Shown one piece after another: positions 43,681-52,731 of a DNA stretch of 64,000 bases. The position numbers and the translations under genes are program-made. The stretch comes from Nocardioides sp. WS12 (GTDB lineage: Bacteria > Actinomycetota > Actinomycetes > Propionibacteriales > Nocardioidaceae): NCBI RefSeq assembly GCF_014108865.1, contig NZ_CP053928.1, positions 3,224,001 to 3,288,000 on the forward strand. The letters are read 5' to 3'. Below the pieces are notes generated by a model that saw nothing but the letters and a program-made list of their open reading frames with translations, had not been told where the DNA came from and did not search any database. How positions within the stretch are numbered: position 1 is the stretch's first letter; the number at the start of each line of letters is the position of its first letter.

Positions 43681-44091
43681 GTGACCGATCCCCGCCTGGC
43701 GAGCCTGTGGACCTCCTACGTCCCTGCCTACGGCGTCGTCCGCCACGTGTTCTCGCGGGGCGACTTCGCCGCCCAGTTCGACGACCTCAACAGCGATTAC
43801 CGCGAGGTCTGCCTCACGATCCTCGAGTGGCACAAGGGCGACTGGGCCGAGGTCACCTCCGACGACGACTGCGGTCTCCCGGAGCAAGGCGAGTGGTCCA
43901 ACAGCGGTTGGGTGAACGCCCTTCGGGGTGGCCGTGCCTGGTCCGTTGGGCGTGGGCAGCCCAACGGAGAGGTCTCCGTGCGCCTCCATGGCAAGGAGTA
44001 CGTCGCCCGGACAGACTCCGGCGGGTGGTGGCTGGTCGTGGTGCGAGCCCGCAAGCCGGAGCATGTCCCATTCCGTTGGCCCGGCCGCTGA
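43681..44091 (+). CDS. Hypothetical protein, WGR-like size
   Basis: This is a 136-residue soluble protein I cannot assign. Trp-rich (SLWTSYVPAYG, EWSNSGWVNALRGG, GGWWLVVVRARKPEHV), with no cysteine pair, signal or membrane segment. GTG at 43681 is the start. It precedes the alarmone synthetase by 52 bp on the same strand. Confidence 0.65.
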   Translation: MTDPRLASLWTSYVPAYGVVRHVFSRGDFAAQFDDLNSDYREVCLTILEWHKGDWAEVTSDDDCGLPEQGEWSNSGWVNALRGGRAWSVGRGQPNGEVSVRLHGKEYVARTDSGGWWLVVVRARKPEHVPFRWPGR

Positions 44092-44143
44092 CGGCTTGGG
44101 TGATCAGGGATGCTGGACGCTGACCTTCCAGGAGGACCGTCAC

Positions 44144-44902
44144 GTGAGCGCCATCGAGACCACCCCGACCGACGCCGTACCCCTGCTGCCGCCCGCACGC
44201 ACCGGGTCCGACCTGCTCCGCGAACTCTTCGTCGGACTGCTCGGCAACGAAGCCACCGATGCACAGACCGATGACCTCGCTGCCCAGTTGCGCGACCTCC
44301 AGGTCGGGATGGCGCGGTTCCGGATGCGCTACCAGTTCGCGCTGGACGAGGTGACGACGAAGATCTCGATCCTTCGGGAGGAGTTCGAGCAGTCGCACGA
44401 CCACAGCCCCATCGAGCACGTGCGCACGCGGCTCAAGTCCGTGGAGAGCCTGTTCGCGAAGGTCGCCAGGATCGACTGCGAGCCAACCCTCGAGGACATC
44501 GAGGTCAAGATCCGCGACATCGCCGGGATCCGGGTCGTCTGCCCGTTCGTCTCGGACGTCTACTGGATCAGCGACATGCTCACCGGTCAGCCGGACGTCA
44601 CGGTGCTCGAGGTCGAGGACTACATCCGCTCCCCCAAGCCCAACGGGTACCGCAGCCTGCACCTGATCATCCGGGTGCCGGTGTTCCTGTCCGACCGCAC
44701 CGAGCACGTGCCGGTCGAACTGCAGATCCGCACCATCGCGATGGACTTCTGGGCCAGCGTCGAGCACTCGATCTACTACAAGTACGACGGCATCGTCCCC
44801 GCGTCGCTGCTCGACGAACTGCACAAGGCCGCCGACACCGCCTCGTCCCTCGACCAGACCATGGGCCGGCTGCGGACCGAGGTGCGCGAGCTCGGCGCCT
44901 GA
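44144..44902 (+). CDS. Small alarmone synthetase (RelQ/SAS type)
   Basis: This is a 252-residue stand-alone RelA/SpoT synthetase that would transfer pyrophosphate from ATP to GTP or GDP to make (p)ppGpp. No HD hydrolase domain is present. The catalytic region is complete: KIRDIAGIRVVCPF carries the Asp, GYRSLHLIIRV the substrate loop, and VELQIRTIAMDFW the catalytic Glu. GTG at 44144 follows GGAGG at 8 bases. A second, unusual RelA/SpoT protein is encoded at 45505. Confidence 0.9.
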   Translation: MSAIETTPTDAVPLLPPARTGSDLLRELFVGLLGNEATDAQTDDLAAQLRDLQVGMARFRMRYQFALDEVTTKISILREEFEQSHDHSPIEHVRTRLKSVESLFAKVARIDCEPTLEDIEVKIRDIAGIRVVCPFVSDVYWISDMLTGQPDVTVLEVEDYIRSPKPNGYRSLHLIIRVPVFLSDRTEHVPVELQIRTIAMDFWASVEHSIYYKYDGIVPASLLDELHKAADTASSLDQTMGRLRTEVRELGA

Positions 44903-44916
44903 GCCAGACTGGCTCC

Positions 44917-45483
44917 ATGGCTGAAGCTGCAGAACTGGCTGCACGCCTCGATGCCCTGGCCGATGCCTTCGGGCACCACGGGTACGACGTCCGCAGCAAC
45001 CTTCTTCCGGGAGCAACGACGGACGAACTCGACGCGCTGGAGACCAGCCTCGACGTGACCCTGCCGGCGGCGTACCGCGACCTCTACCGATGGAGGGCCG
45101 GGACGGCTGACGAGTGGGGAACGGCCCCTCGCCTTCGCTTCCGCGACGAGGGCCTTCTCCCGCTTTCGCGGGTGCGTGAGGAGCGGGACAGCCTGGTCGA
45201 GGTCTATGGCTGGTTCGAGGGGGTCGACGTCCGCACGGTGGTGCCCCTTGCCACCTTCGAAGGCTCGACCCTCGCCGTGGCCTGTGGCCCCCAAGCTCTC
45301 ACGCCGCTCGCCGAGCACCCGGTCATCTGCTTCTTCCACGGCATTGATGTCTACTACGACTCGATCGAGTCGATGGTCGAGACCGCGATCGCCTGGGTCT
45401 CGCAGCCCCACTGGGCTCCGTACGTTCCGACACCCAACGAAGACGAGATCTGGCGTCGGCACAACCGGTCCATCGAGTTCTGA
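44917..45483 (+). CDS. SMI1/KNR4 (SUKH)-like protein
   Basis: This is a 188-residue SUKH-type fold: LLPGATTDELDALETSLDVTLPAAYRDLYRW at the N-terminus is typical of SMI1/KNR4 proteins, and ICFFHGIDVYYDS of their C-terminal half. Many bacterial relatives are immunity proteins for toxins, others are not; no toxin gene is seen beside it. It starts 14 bp after the small alarmone synthetase and is probably co-transcribed with it. Confidence 0.75.
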   Translation: MAEAAELAARLDALADAFGHHGYDVRSNLLPGATTDELDALETSLDVTLPAAYRDLYRWRAGTADEWGTAPRLRFRDEGLLPLSRVREERDSLVEVYGWFEGVDVRTVVPLATFEGSTLAVACGPQALTPLAEHPVICFFHGIDVYYDSIESMVETAIAWVSQPHWAPYVPTPNEDEIWRRHNRSIEF

Positions 45484-45504
45484 GCAGGAGCGGCCACCCT
45501 CGAA

Positions 45505-47262
45505 TCAGGCCGAGGAGGGCCGCATCTTCACCAGCCGGGCGCGCAGCGCCGGCACCCGGTCCGCGTTGGCACGCAGGTCGACGTACGTGTCGCCGTACAC
45601 CCACAGCAGCGCGTCATCGAGCCGCCGTACGGCGCCCGGCGGGTAGCGGTAGTCCATCCGCTCCTTGAGCGCCTCACCGTCCACGGACCGCAGCGTCTCG
45701 CCGAGTTCATTGAGCGAGGTGATGCCCAGCTCCAGCACCAGTGCGGAGATCCACGTGTAGTGGTCGGTACGTGACCAGCCGGAGTCGGAGTACTGCCCGG
45801 CCAGGAAGGCCGCCAGTTCGCGCGGGCTGATCCGTGGGTCGTCGTCCTCTGGTTCGTCGCTCGGTCCGGTCATCCCGGACTGCAGTCGGTCGCGGATCGT
45901 GGAGAACTCACGGTCGGCAAGCTCGAGCAGGCCGGCGGCCAGGGTGAACCGGCGGTCGAGGTCGGGGACGTACTCGTCGGGGATGGTGCCCTTGTAGCGG
46001 ATGTCGTGCTCGAACTCCGCCCACGCGTGCTGGAGGACGGTGCGCACCTGGATCTGCGCCTGCCTCCCCCTCAGCACCTCGAACTCGTCGTGGCCCTCCC
46101 GCGCCGGGTCGAGGCCGACCAGCAGGTGCCGGCTGGCGTAGCCCCAGCGCCCTTCGCTGGCCGTCTCACGGCCCATGTCGCGGTCATCGTGGACGACCAC
46201 CTGGTCCTCCATGAGGTCAGCCACGGCCTGGACGTCGCTGTGCACGTAGGTGATGACGCGGATGCCGATCTGGTCGGTGATCTGGCGCAACGGATCATCG
46301 AAGACCGGCTTGCCGTCGGCCATCCGCGCCGCCTTCGCAGCGAAGGAGGACACGGACTTCGCGCGGCCGGTGACGGTCAGGTAGTTGATGCCCGCTTCGT
46401 CGAGGATCGACGTGACGAGCTGGACGAACTGGTCGGTCGCCTGACGCAACTGGGGCTGGACCTCGGCGTACTCACGGATCGCAGCGCCCGCTCCGCTCGC
46501 CACCACCGTGGCGGTCCTGGGGGCCGGCACCAGGTCCGCCGGGAGCGCGGGCGTGACGATGTAGCCGGTCTCGAAGTCGCCATAGGTGACGGTCTGCTCG
46601 GGCCGCCGCGTGGCGTACAGCGCGACGTAGGCGCAGATGACCGCGTCGACCTGGTCCTCGACGACCCGCAACTCACTCTTGCGCTCAGCCGTCTCGACCT
46701 CCTGCCGCAGAGCGGCCCAGGCGGCATTCGAGACGGTCATGGGCGGCTCGGCAGCGACGAGTCCCTCGACCAGACCGACCAGCACGAGCAGCTCCGCCCG
46801 GAGCTGCTCGAAGTCGCGGCCGGGCTTGTTCTTGTACTTGAGCGTCCGGCCCAGGCGGAACAACGCGACGGTCGCTGGATGCGGATAGACCTCGATCGCA
46901 CGACGCGCGCGACCCGACCGGGGGTTCATGTCGAGGCCTAGACGGCCCGCGATGCGCGCTCCTCGCGGCTGACTGCTGAACTCCGGTTTGCCGGTGTTCG
47001 AGGGGTGCGCACCGGCATCGAAGCGGGCGAAGTCCTTGTTCAGTTCGGCCTCCGCGGGGCGGTTGCCGGTCTTGTTGACCACGATCAGCGGCGCGTCGAT
47101 GGCGACGAGGCAGTCCCCGTCGACGTACGACGACAGCGCCTCGACGATCTCGTCGTCACTGGTCACCGTGGCCACCGACACCAACTGGCCGTCCGCATCA
47201 AGGACGGCCAGGCCGGTGGGCTTGCGGTCGCCCCACGCGAGGTCGACTCCGACGAAATGCAT
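45505..47262 (-). CDS. Fusion of DUF429 and a RelA/SpoT synthetase-like domain
   Basis: This is a 585-residue two-domain protein. Residues 1-225 are DUF429, an RNase H-like fold (FVGVDLAWG, VAIDAPL, EVYPHPATVALF, VEDQVDAVICAYVALY). Residues 275-430 are a RelA/SpoT synthetase-like domain: TGRAKSVSSFAAKAAR, ITDQIGIRVITY (Asp330), GYASRHLLV and AQIQVRTVLQHAWAEFEHDI. In the last motif Gln403 stands at the position of the catalytic Glu of canonical synthetases (E in xEIQIRT). The remaining ~150 residues are helical. The domain may be inactive as a synthetase, or have a different specificity. Its start at 47262 abuts a 9-bp hairpin. Confidence 0.85.
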   Translation of the reverse strand: MHFVGVDLAWGDRKPTGLAVLDADGQLVSVATVTSDDEIVEALSSYVDGDCLVAIDAPLIVVNKTGNRPAEAELNKDFARFDAGAHPSNTGKPEFSSQPRGARIAGRLGLDMNPRSGRARRAIEVYPHPATVALFRLGRTLKYKNKPGRDFEQLRAELLVLVGLVEGLVAAEPPMTVSNAAWAALRQEVETAERKSELRVVEDQVDAVICAYVALYATRRPEQTVTYGDFETGYIVTPALPADLVPAPRTATVVASGAGAAIREYAEVQPQLRQATDQFVQLVTSILDEAGINYLTVTGRAKSVSSFAAKAARMADGKPVFDDPLRQITDQIGIRVITYVHSDVQAVADLMEDQVVVHDDRDMGRETASEGRWGYASRHLLVGLDPAREGHDEFEVLRGRQAQIQVRTVLQHAWAEFEHDIRYKGTIPDEYVPDLDRRFTLAAGLLELADREFSTIRDRLQSGMTGPSDEPEDDDPRISPRELAAFLAGQYSDSGWSRTDHYTWISALVLELGITSLNELGETLRSVDGEALKERMDYRYPPGAVRRLDDALLWVYGDTYVDLRANADRVPALRARLVKMRPSSA

Positions 47263-47264
47263 AA

Positions 47265-47291
47265 GGGGCAGCCTGCCCTACCGGCTGCCCC
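47265..47291. terminator. 9-bp hairpin between the PepSY gene and the fusion gene
   Basis: GGGGCAGCC / GGCTGCCCC form a perfect stem with a 9-base loop. It would terminate the PepSY transcript (stop 47311). It ends 2 bases from the ATG of the downstream DUF429-RelA gene, which has no other ribosome site. Confidence 0.6.
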
Positions 47292-47310
47292 CATGCGTGG
47301 TGGACATGGA

Positions 47311-47898
47311 TCAGTTGTCGGCGATCTTGTTCAGCACCTTGAAGTTGACGTCCAGGTCGACGTCCCATTCGACGTTGTTCTTGTCGAGCACCTCGACGTC
47401 GTAGGCCGCACCGCGGTCGTCGCTCGCCTCGACGTCACGGACCGTTCCGCCACCGACCGCAGCGAGGGCAGCCTTCTCGGCGGACGCCCGCTCGGTGGCG
47501 CTGAGAACGCGGTCGTCAGCGTCCGGGGTGTCATTGACGTCATCCGCGTCGACGTCGTTGTCGCGGTCGCCGGCGCGGTCATCACGGTCGTCGTCAACGT
47601 CATCGACGTCCTTGCCGACAACCTTGAGGTTCTCGTCGAGCGTCACGTCGATCTCGCTGCCATCGGCGCGACGGACCTCGACCTCGTAGGCCTCGCCGAG
47701 GTCGTCGCTGGTCTCGACGTCGACAGCCTCGCCGCCGCCGACGGCGCTGGTGGCCGCGCTGGCGACCCGGTTGCGCTCGTCGCCCTTGACGTCGTTGTCA
47801 GCGGTGGCGGTCCAGATCGTTCCGCCCACGGCCAGGACCGCGATGGCGGCGATGGCGGGGAGGACGATGCGCTTGCGGCGGAGGGTGCTGGTCTTCAT
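47311..47898 (-). CDS. Secreted PepSY-domain protein
   Basis: This is a 195-residue exported protein. The signal peptide is MKTSTLRRKRIVLPAIAAIAVLAVGG. Two PepSY-like repeats (AYEVEVRRADGSEIDVTLDE and AYDVEVLDKNNVEWDVDLDV) are joined by a very acidic Asp/Arg-rich linker. PepSY proteins inhibit peptidases or bind envelope ligands; here it is directly downstream of a histidine kinase, and so is a likely target or modulator of that system. Direct CTGAA repeats lie 66-92 bp upstream. Confidence 0.87.
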   Translation of the reverse strand: MKTSTLRRKRIVLPAIAAIAVLAVGGTIWTATADNDVKGDERNRVASAATSAVGGGEAVDVETSDDLGEAYEVEVRRADGSEIDVTLDENLKVVGKDVDDVDDDRDDRAGDRDNDVDADDVNDTPDADDRVLSATERASAEKAALAAVGGGTVRDVEASDDRGAAYDVEVLDKNNVEWDVDLDVNFKVLNKIADN

Positions 47899-47963
47899 GA
47901 GGGTGCCTTTCGGGCTGTTTTCTCGGGGTCCTGACTGGATGAACCCAGCCTCTCCCGACCTCG

Positions 47964-47989
47964 CTGAAGCCAGCCTGAACGTGCCTGAA
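47964..47989. promoter_or_regulatory. Direct CTGAA repeats upstream of the PepSY gene
   Basis: Three CTGAA units at 47964, 47975 and 47985 (spacing 11 and 10 bp; TTCAG as read for the minus-strand gene). The same pentamer with 11-bp spacing precedes the response-regulator gene. This pattern fits an OmpR-family operator. Confidence 0.6.
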
Positions 47990-47996
47990 AGCCCGT

Positions 47997-49373
47997 TCAG
48001 GAAGCGGATTCGGCCGGAAGGCGCACCCCGAAGCAGGCCCCGCCGAGGGGCGACGTCGCCACCTGCACGGTTCCGCCGTGGGTCGCCACGATCTCGCTGA
48101 CGATCGCCAGACCGAGGCCACTGCCTCCAGCGTCGCGAGCACGCGCCTCGTCGAGCCGCACGAAGCGTTCGAACACCCGCTGGCGGTCTGCCTCGGGGAT
48201 GCCGATGCCGTCATCCTCGACGACGAGCTCGACTCCGCCGTCCACCTCGCGCACGGCGATGGCGATCGCTGCGTCGGCGTGCCGCGCCGCGTTGTCGACG
48301 AGGTTGCGGACCACCTGGGCCAGGGCCACCTGGTCGCCGCGCACCCGTCCTGCGCCGATGGCCGAGGTGTCGACGGCCAGTCCCGTCCGACGGATCCGGC
48401 GCGCCTCAGACAGTGCCAGGTCATCGAGATCGACCTCCTGGGAGCGCCGTGGGGCGCCCTCGTCCGCACGGGTCAGCAACAGGAGCTGCTCGACGAGGCG
48501 CTGCATCCGCGCGCCCTCCTCGAGTACGGCGTCCGCGAGCTCACCTTCGGGCAGCGCACCGGGATGCGTCCTGGCCACCTCGGCCGTCTGCCGGATGCTC
48601 GCGAGAGGAGAACGCAGCTCGTGGGACGCATCCGCCACGAACTGCTGTTGCTTCGTGCGGGAGTCCTCCAGACGACCGAGCATCTGGTTCATCGTCTGCG
48701 CGAGACGGTGGATCTCGTCCTGTGCAGGCGGTTCGGGGACGCGCCGGTCCAGCCGGTCACCGGTGATCTGCTCGACCTCCCGCCGGATCCGCTCGACTGG
48801 AGCCAACGCGCGCGTGACCACGATCCAGGTTGTCCCGCCCAGCAGCAGGAGCAGCAGCGGGAGCCCGATCGCGAGCGGGCCGATGAGCGCAGCGGTCGAT
48901 TCGTCGACGTCCTCCAGTGACACGGCCACCACGACGTCGTACTCGGTGCCGGAGAGGTCTGCCTTCTCGCTCACCACCAGGTAGCGGTGGTCTCCCTCGG
49001 GCAGGTCCACGGCGTCGCCGTCTTCCCGTGGCAGGGCAGGAAGGAGCGGCTGCGAACTGCGCACCACAGCGCCGTCGGCACCGAGCACCTGCCACACGAG
49101 TTCGTCGGGCTCGACCTCGTCATCGTCGTCCGGTTCGTCGTCGCCGTCGCCGACCTCGGCGGTCCCGGACTCCGGCAGTCCACCGAACTCGATCTGGTCC
49201 ACCAACTCCGACACCCGCTGGTCGGCTGTCGTCTCGACGCCGTCGCGCAATGACCCGCGGACCAGCGCGACGAGCGCCATGCCGCCCAGGAGCAGCACGA
49301 CCGCCACGACGAGCACGGCTGCTGCCGTCGTACGCATCCGCACCGAGGCCCGGCGCCAGAACACGTCAGCCAC
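47997..49373 (-). CDS. Sensor histidine kinase
   Basis: This is a 458-residue membrane kinase. TM1 is at about 15-40 (TTAAAVLVVAVVLLLGGMALVALV), then an acidic extracytoplasmic loop (DDEPDDDDEVEPDE), TM2 at about 163-188, HAMP, the phosphoacceptor His251 (ADASHELRSPL) and ATPase boxes NLVDNAARHA, GIGIPEADRQRVFERF and GGSGLGLAIV. GTG at 49373 overlaps the response-regulator stop by 8 bp, giving a coupled pair. The signal is unknown; the PepSY protein may take part. Confidence 0.95.
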   Translation of the reverse strand: MADVFWRRASVRMRTTAAAVLVVAVVLLLGGMALVALVRGSLRDGVETTADQRVSELVDQIEFGGLPESGTAEVGDGDDEPDDDDEVEPDELVWQVLGADGAVVRSSQPLLPALPREDGDAVDLPEGDHRYLVVSEKADLSGTEYDVVVAVSLEDVDESTAALIGPLAIGLPLLLLLLGGTTWIVVTRALAPVERIRREVEQITGDRLDRRVPEPPAQDEIHRLAQTMNQMLGRLEDSRTKQQQFVADASHELRSPLASIRQTAEVARTHPGALPEGELADAVLEEGARMQRLVEQLLLLTRADEGAPRRSQEVDLDDLALSEARRIRRTGLAVDTSAIGAGRVRGDQVALAQVVRNLVDNAARHADAAIAIAVREVDGGVELVVEDDGIGIPEADRQRVFERFVRLDEARARDAGGSGLGLAIVSEIVATHGGTVQVATSPLGGACFGVRLPAESAS

Positions 49374-50043
49374 CGTCGCTCGCCAGGCGGTAGCCGGCTC
49401 CGCGGATGGTCTGGATCGCGTCGCGCTCGAAGGGGCGGTCGATCTTGTTGCGCAGGTGGCGGACGTAGACCTCGACGATATTGGGATCCCCCTCGAAGTC
49501 GACGTCCCACACAGCCTCGAGGATCTGCCGCTTCGACACGACGTCACCCTGATGGCGGGCGAGGAAGGCCAGCAACGAGAACTCGCGGGCCGTCAGCTCG
49601 ACCTCGGTCTCGCCGCGCCAGACGCGCCGAGCAGCGGGGTCGACCCGGAGGTCACCGACAGCGAGTTCGGTCGGCCGCTCCCGCGCACCGCGCCGGGCCA
49701 CCGCACGCAGGCGCGCCACCAGTACCGGGAACGAGAACGGCTTGGTGAGGTAGTCATCGGCACCGGTGTCGAGTCCCTCGACCTGGTCCCACTCGCCGTC
49801 CTTGGCCGTCAGCATCAGGATCGGCGTCCAGTTCTTCTCGGCGCGTAGGGTCTCGCAGACCTTGTAGCCGTTGATCCCGGGCAGCATCAGGTCGAGCACG
49901 ATCGCGTCGTACTCGTTCTCGCGGGCCATCCAGAGCCCGTCGGTGCCGTCATGGGCGACATCGACGGCGAAGCCCTCCGCCTCCAACCCCAGCTTGAGGG
50001 AACGCGCGAGCCGTTGCTCGTCATCGACGACGAGAACGCGCAT
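49366..50043 (-). CDS. OmpR-family response regulator
   Basis: This is a 225-residue regulator. The receiver domain has the acidic pair Asp7/Asp8, phosphoacceptor Asp51 (IVLDLMLPG) and Lys in LTKPFSFP. The winged-helix DNA-binding domain follows from about residue 125 (LTAREFSLLAFLARHQGDVVS). It is first in the operon with the kinase and the PepSY gene. CTGAA repeats at 50100 and 50111 and an inverted copy at 50068 make autoregulation likely. Confidence 0.96.
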   Translation of the reverse strand: MRVLVVDDEQRLARSLKLGLEAEGFAVDVAHDGTDGLWMARENEYDAIVLDLMLPGINGYKVCETLRAEKNWTPILMLTAKDGEWDQVEGLDTGADDYLTKPFSFPVLVARLRAVARRGARERPTELAVGDLRVDPAARRVWRGETEVELTAREFSLLAFLARHQGDVVSKRQILEAVWDVDFEGDPNIVEVYVRHLRNKIDRPFERDAIQTIRGAGYRLASDGG

Positions 50044-50067
50044 GGCAGACCTCCGGTGCTGGAAACA

Positions 50068-50115
50068 GTTCAGGGCGGTCCCATTGTCGTGGAACCACCC
50101 TGAACCTGCGCTGAA
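50068..50115. promoter_or_regulatory. CTGAA repeats and inverted repeat upstream of the response regulator
   Basis: CTGAA at 50100 and 50111 are spaced 11 bp. GTTCAGGG (50068-50075) and CCCTGAAC (50098-50105) form an inverted repeat, each followed inward by one base and GGT/ACC. It lies 25-72 bp from the regulator start. Confidence 0.55.
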
Positions 50116-50121
50116 GGGAGA

Positions 50122-51357
50122 TCAGGCGTACTTGACCTGCATCTCCTTGATCGCGTTGAGCCAGCCGGAGCGCAGCCGCTTCGGCTCCTCGGCCAACTGG
50201 ATGTCGGGCGCCAGGTCGGCGAGCGCATCGAAGATCAGCTTGATCTCCATCCGGGCCAGGTTGGCGCCGATGCAGTAGTGGGCACCGTGGCCACCGAACG
50301 CGACGTGCGGGTTCTTCTCGCGGGTGATGTCGAAGGTGAACGGGTCGTCGAAGACGGTCTCGTCGAAGTTGGCCGAGGCGTAGAAGATGCCCACGCGGGC
50401 ACCCTTCTTGACCTCCTGGCCGGCGACGACGACGTCGTTCTTGGCCGTGCGCTGGAACACCGTGACCGGCGTCGACCAGCGGATGATCTCGTCGATCATC
50501 GTGTCGGGGCGCTCCTTCTTCCACAGCTCCCACTGGTCGGGGTGCTGGAAGAACGCGTGCATGCCGTGGCTGATCGCGTTGCGGGTCGTCTCGTTGCCGG
50601 CCACGGCCAGCAGGATGACGAAGAACCCGAACTCGTCGTTGGTGAGCGCACCGTGGTCGTCGTCCTGGCCGACACTGACGAGCTTGGTGACGATGTCGTC
50701 CTGCGGGTTGGCGCGGCGCTCGTTGGCGAGTGCGTCGAAGTAGACGAGGAGCTCCATCGACGCGGTGGCCGGGTCGGAGGTGTTGTCCGGGTCGTCGTAA
50801 CCCATCATCGAGTTGGACCACTCGAAGATCTTCTTGCGGTCCTCGTGCGGGACTCCCAGGAAGTCGGCGATGGCCTGGAGCGGCAGCTCGGCGGCGAGGT
50901 CCTCGACGAAGTCGCCTGCGCCGCGATCCACGGACTCCTGCACGATCTCGTACGCGCGGGCGCGCAGGTTCTCCTTGAGGCTGGCGATCGCACGCGGCGT
51001 GAAGCCGCGGGACACGATGCCGCGCATCTTGGTGTGGTCCGGCGGGTCGTGGTGGATCAGCATCGCCCGCTGGACCTCGACCTGGTCGCGCGTCATGTCC
51101 TCGGCGAACCTGATGATCACGCCATTCTCGGCGGTGGACCAGTTCTCGTTGTCCTTGGAGATCTCCCGAACCTCCTGGTGCCGGGTGCAAGCCCAGTAGC
51201 CGGTGTCCAGGAAGCCCGCGCGGGCTTCGGGCGGTTGTTCGATCCACCGGATCGGCTCGTTCGCACGCAACGAGCGGAACTCCTCGTGCGGCAGTGCGAC
51301 CGCGTTGATGTCAGGGTTGGTCGGGTCCCAACCCGCCGGAAGGAGAAGCTCGGTCAC
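50122..51357 (-). CDS. CYP125-like cytochrome P450, copy A
   Basis: This is a 411-residue P450. The I-helix region is GFFVILLAVAGNETTRNAI, and the haem motif is FGGHGAHYCIG with Cys362. It resembles mycobacterial CYP125, which hydroxylates cholesterol C26/C27, and matches its VAGNETTRN and RLRSGWLNAIKEMQ signatures. GTG at 51357 lies 19 bp from a KstR-like site. It has a close paralogue on the other side of fadA5. Confidence 0.9.
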   Translation of the reverse strand: MTELLLPAGWDPTNPDINAVALPHEEFRSLRANEPIRWIEQPPEARAGFLDTGYWACTRHQEVREISKDNENWSTAENGVIIRFAEDMTRDQVEVQRAMLIHHDPPDHTKMRGIVSRGFTPRAIASLKENLRARAYEIVQESVDRGAGDFVEDLAAELPLQAIADFLGVPHEDRKKIFEWSNSMMGYDDPDNTSDPATASMELLVYFDALANERRANPQDDIVTKLVSVGQDDDHGALTNDEFGFFVILLAVAGNETTRNAISHGMHAFFQHPDQWELWKKERPDTMIDEIIRWSTPVTVFQRTAKNDVVVAGQEVKKGARVGIFYASANFDETVFDDPFTFDITREKNPHVAFGGHGAHYCIGANLARMEIKLIFDALADLAPDIQLAEEPKRLRSGWLNAIKEMQVKYA

Positions 51358-51376
51358 GCGCCGGACCTTTCAGTAA

Positions 51377-51390
51377 TGGAACACGTTCTA
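51377..51390. promoter_or_regulatory. KstR-like operator, CYP125 copy A
   Basis: TGGAACACGTTCTA fits TnnAACnnGTTnnA, 19 bp before the start codon of the minus-strand P450. Confidence 0.87.
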
Positions 51391-51423
51391 GTTCCGCCCA
51401 CAGTACAAAGCGTTGCCCGGGAA

Positions 51424-51436
51424 CGAAAGGGTTTCG
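51424..51436. promoter_or_regulatory. CGAAA-N3-TTTCG palindrome, CYP125-A / fadA5 intergenic
   Basis: CGAAAGGGTTTCG lies between the two KstR-like sites of the divergent promoters. A longer version, ACGAAAGCCTTTCGT, precedes the other CYP125-like gene at 54001. Confidence 0.55.
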
Positions 51437-51465
51437 CGAAGCGTGTTTGACCATCGGGACGAAAC

Positions 51466-51479
51466 GAGAACCTGTTCTA
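51466..51479. promoter_or_regulatory. KstR-like operator, fadA5
   Basis: GAGAACCTGTTCTA has one mismatch to the consensus (G for the first T). It lies 21 bp before the fadA5 start. Confidence 0.78.
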
Positions 51480-51491
51480 GTTCGGTGGTAG

Positions 51492-52664
<1,173 letters not shown>

Positions 52665-52690
52665 TCCGGCCCCATCCGGAGACAGAACAA

Positions 52691-52722
52691 GAGGCGGTGT
52701 CCCCCCAGGGGGACACCGCCTC
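52691..52722. terminator. Strong bidirectional terminator, fadA5 / CYP125 copy B
   Basis: GAGGCGGTGTCCCCC and its exact complement form a 15-bp stem with a 2-base loop, followed by TTTGTTT on the plus strand. It stands between two convergent genes. Confidence 0.9.
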
Positions 52723-52731
52723 TTTGTTTGA

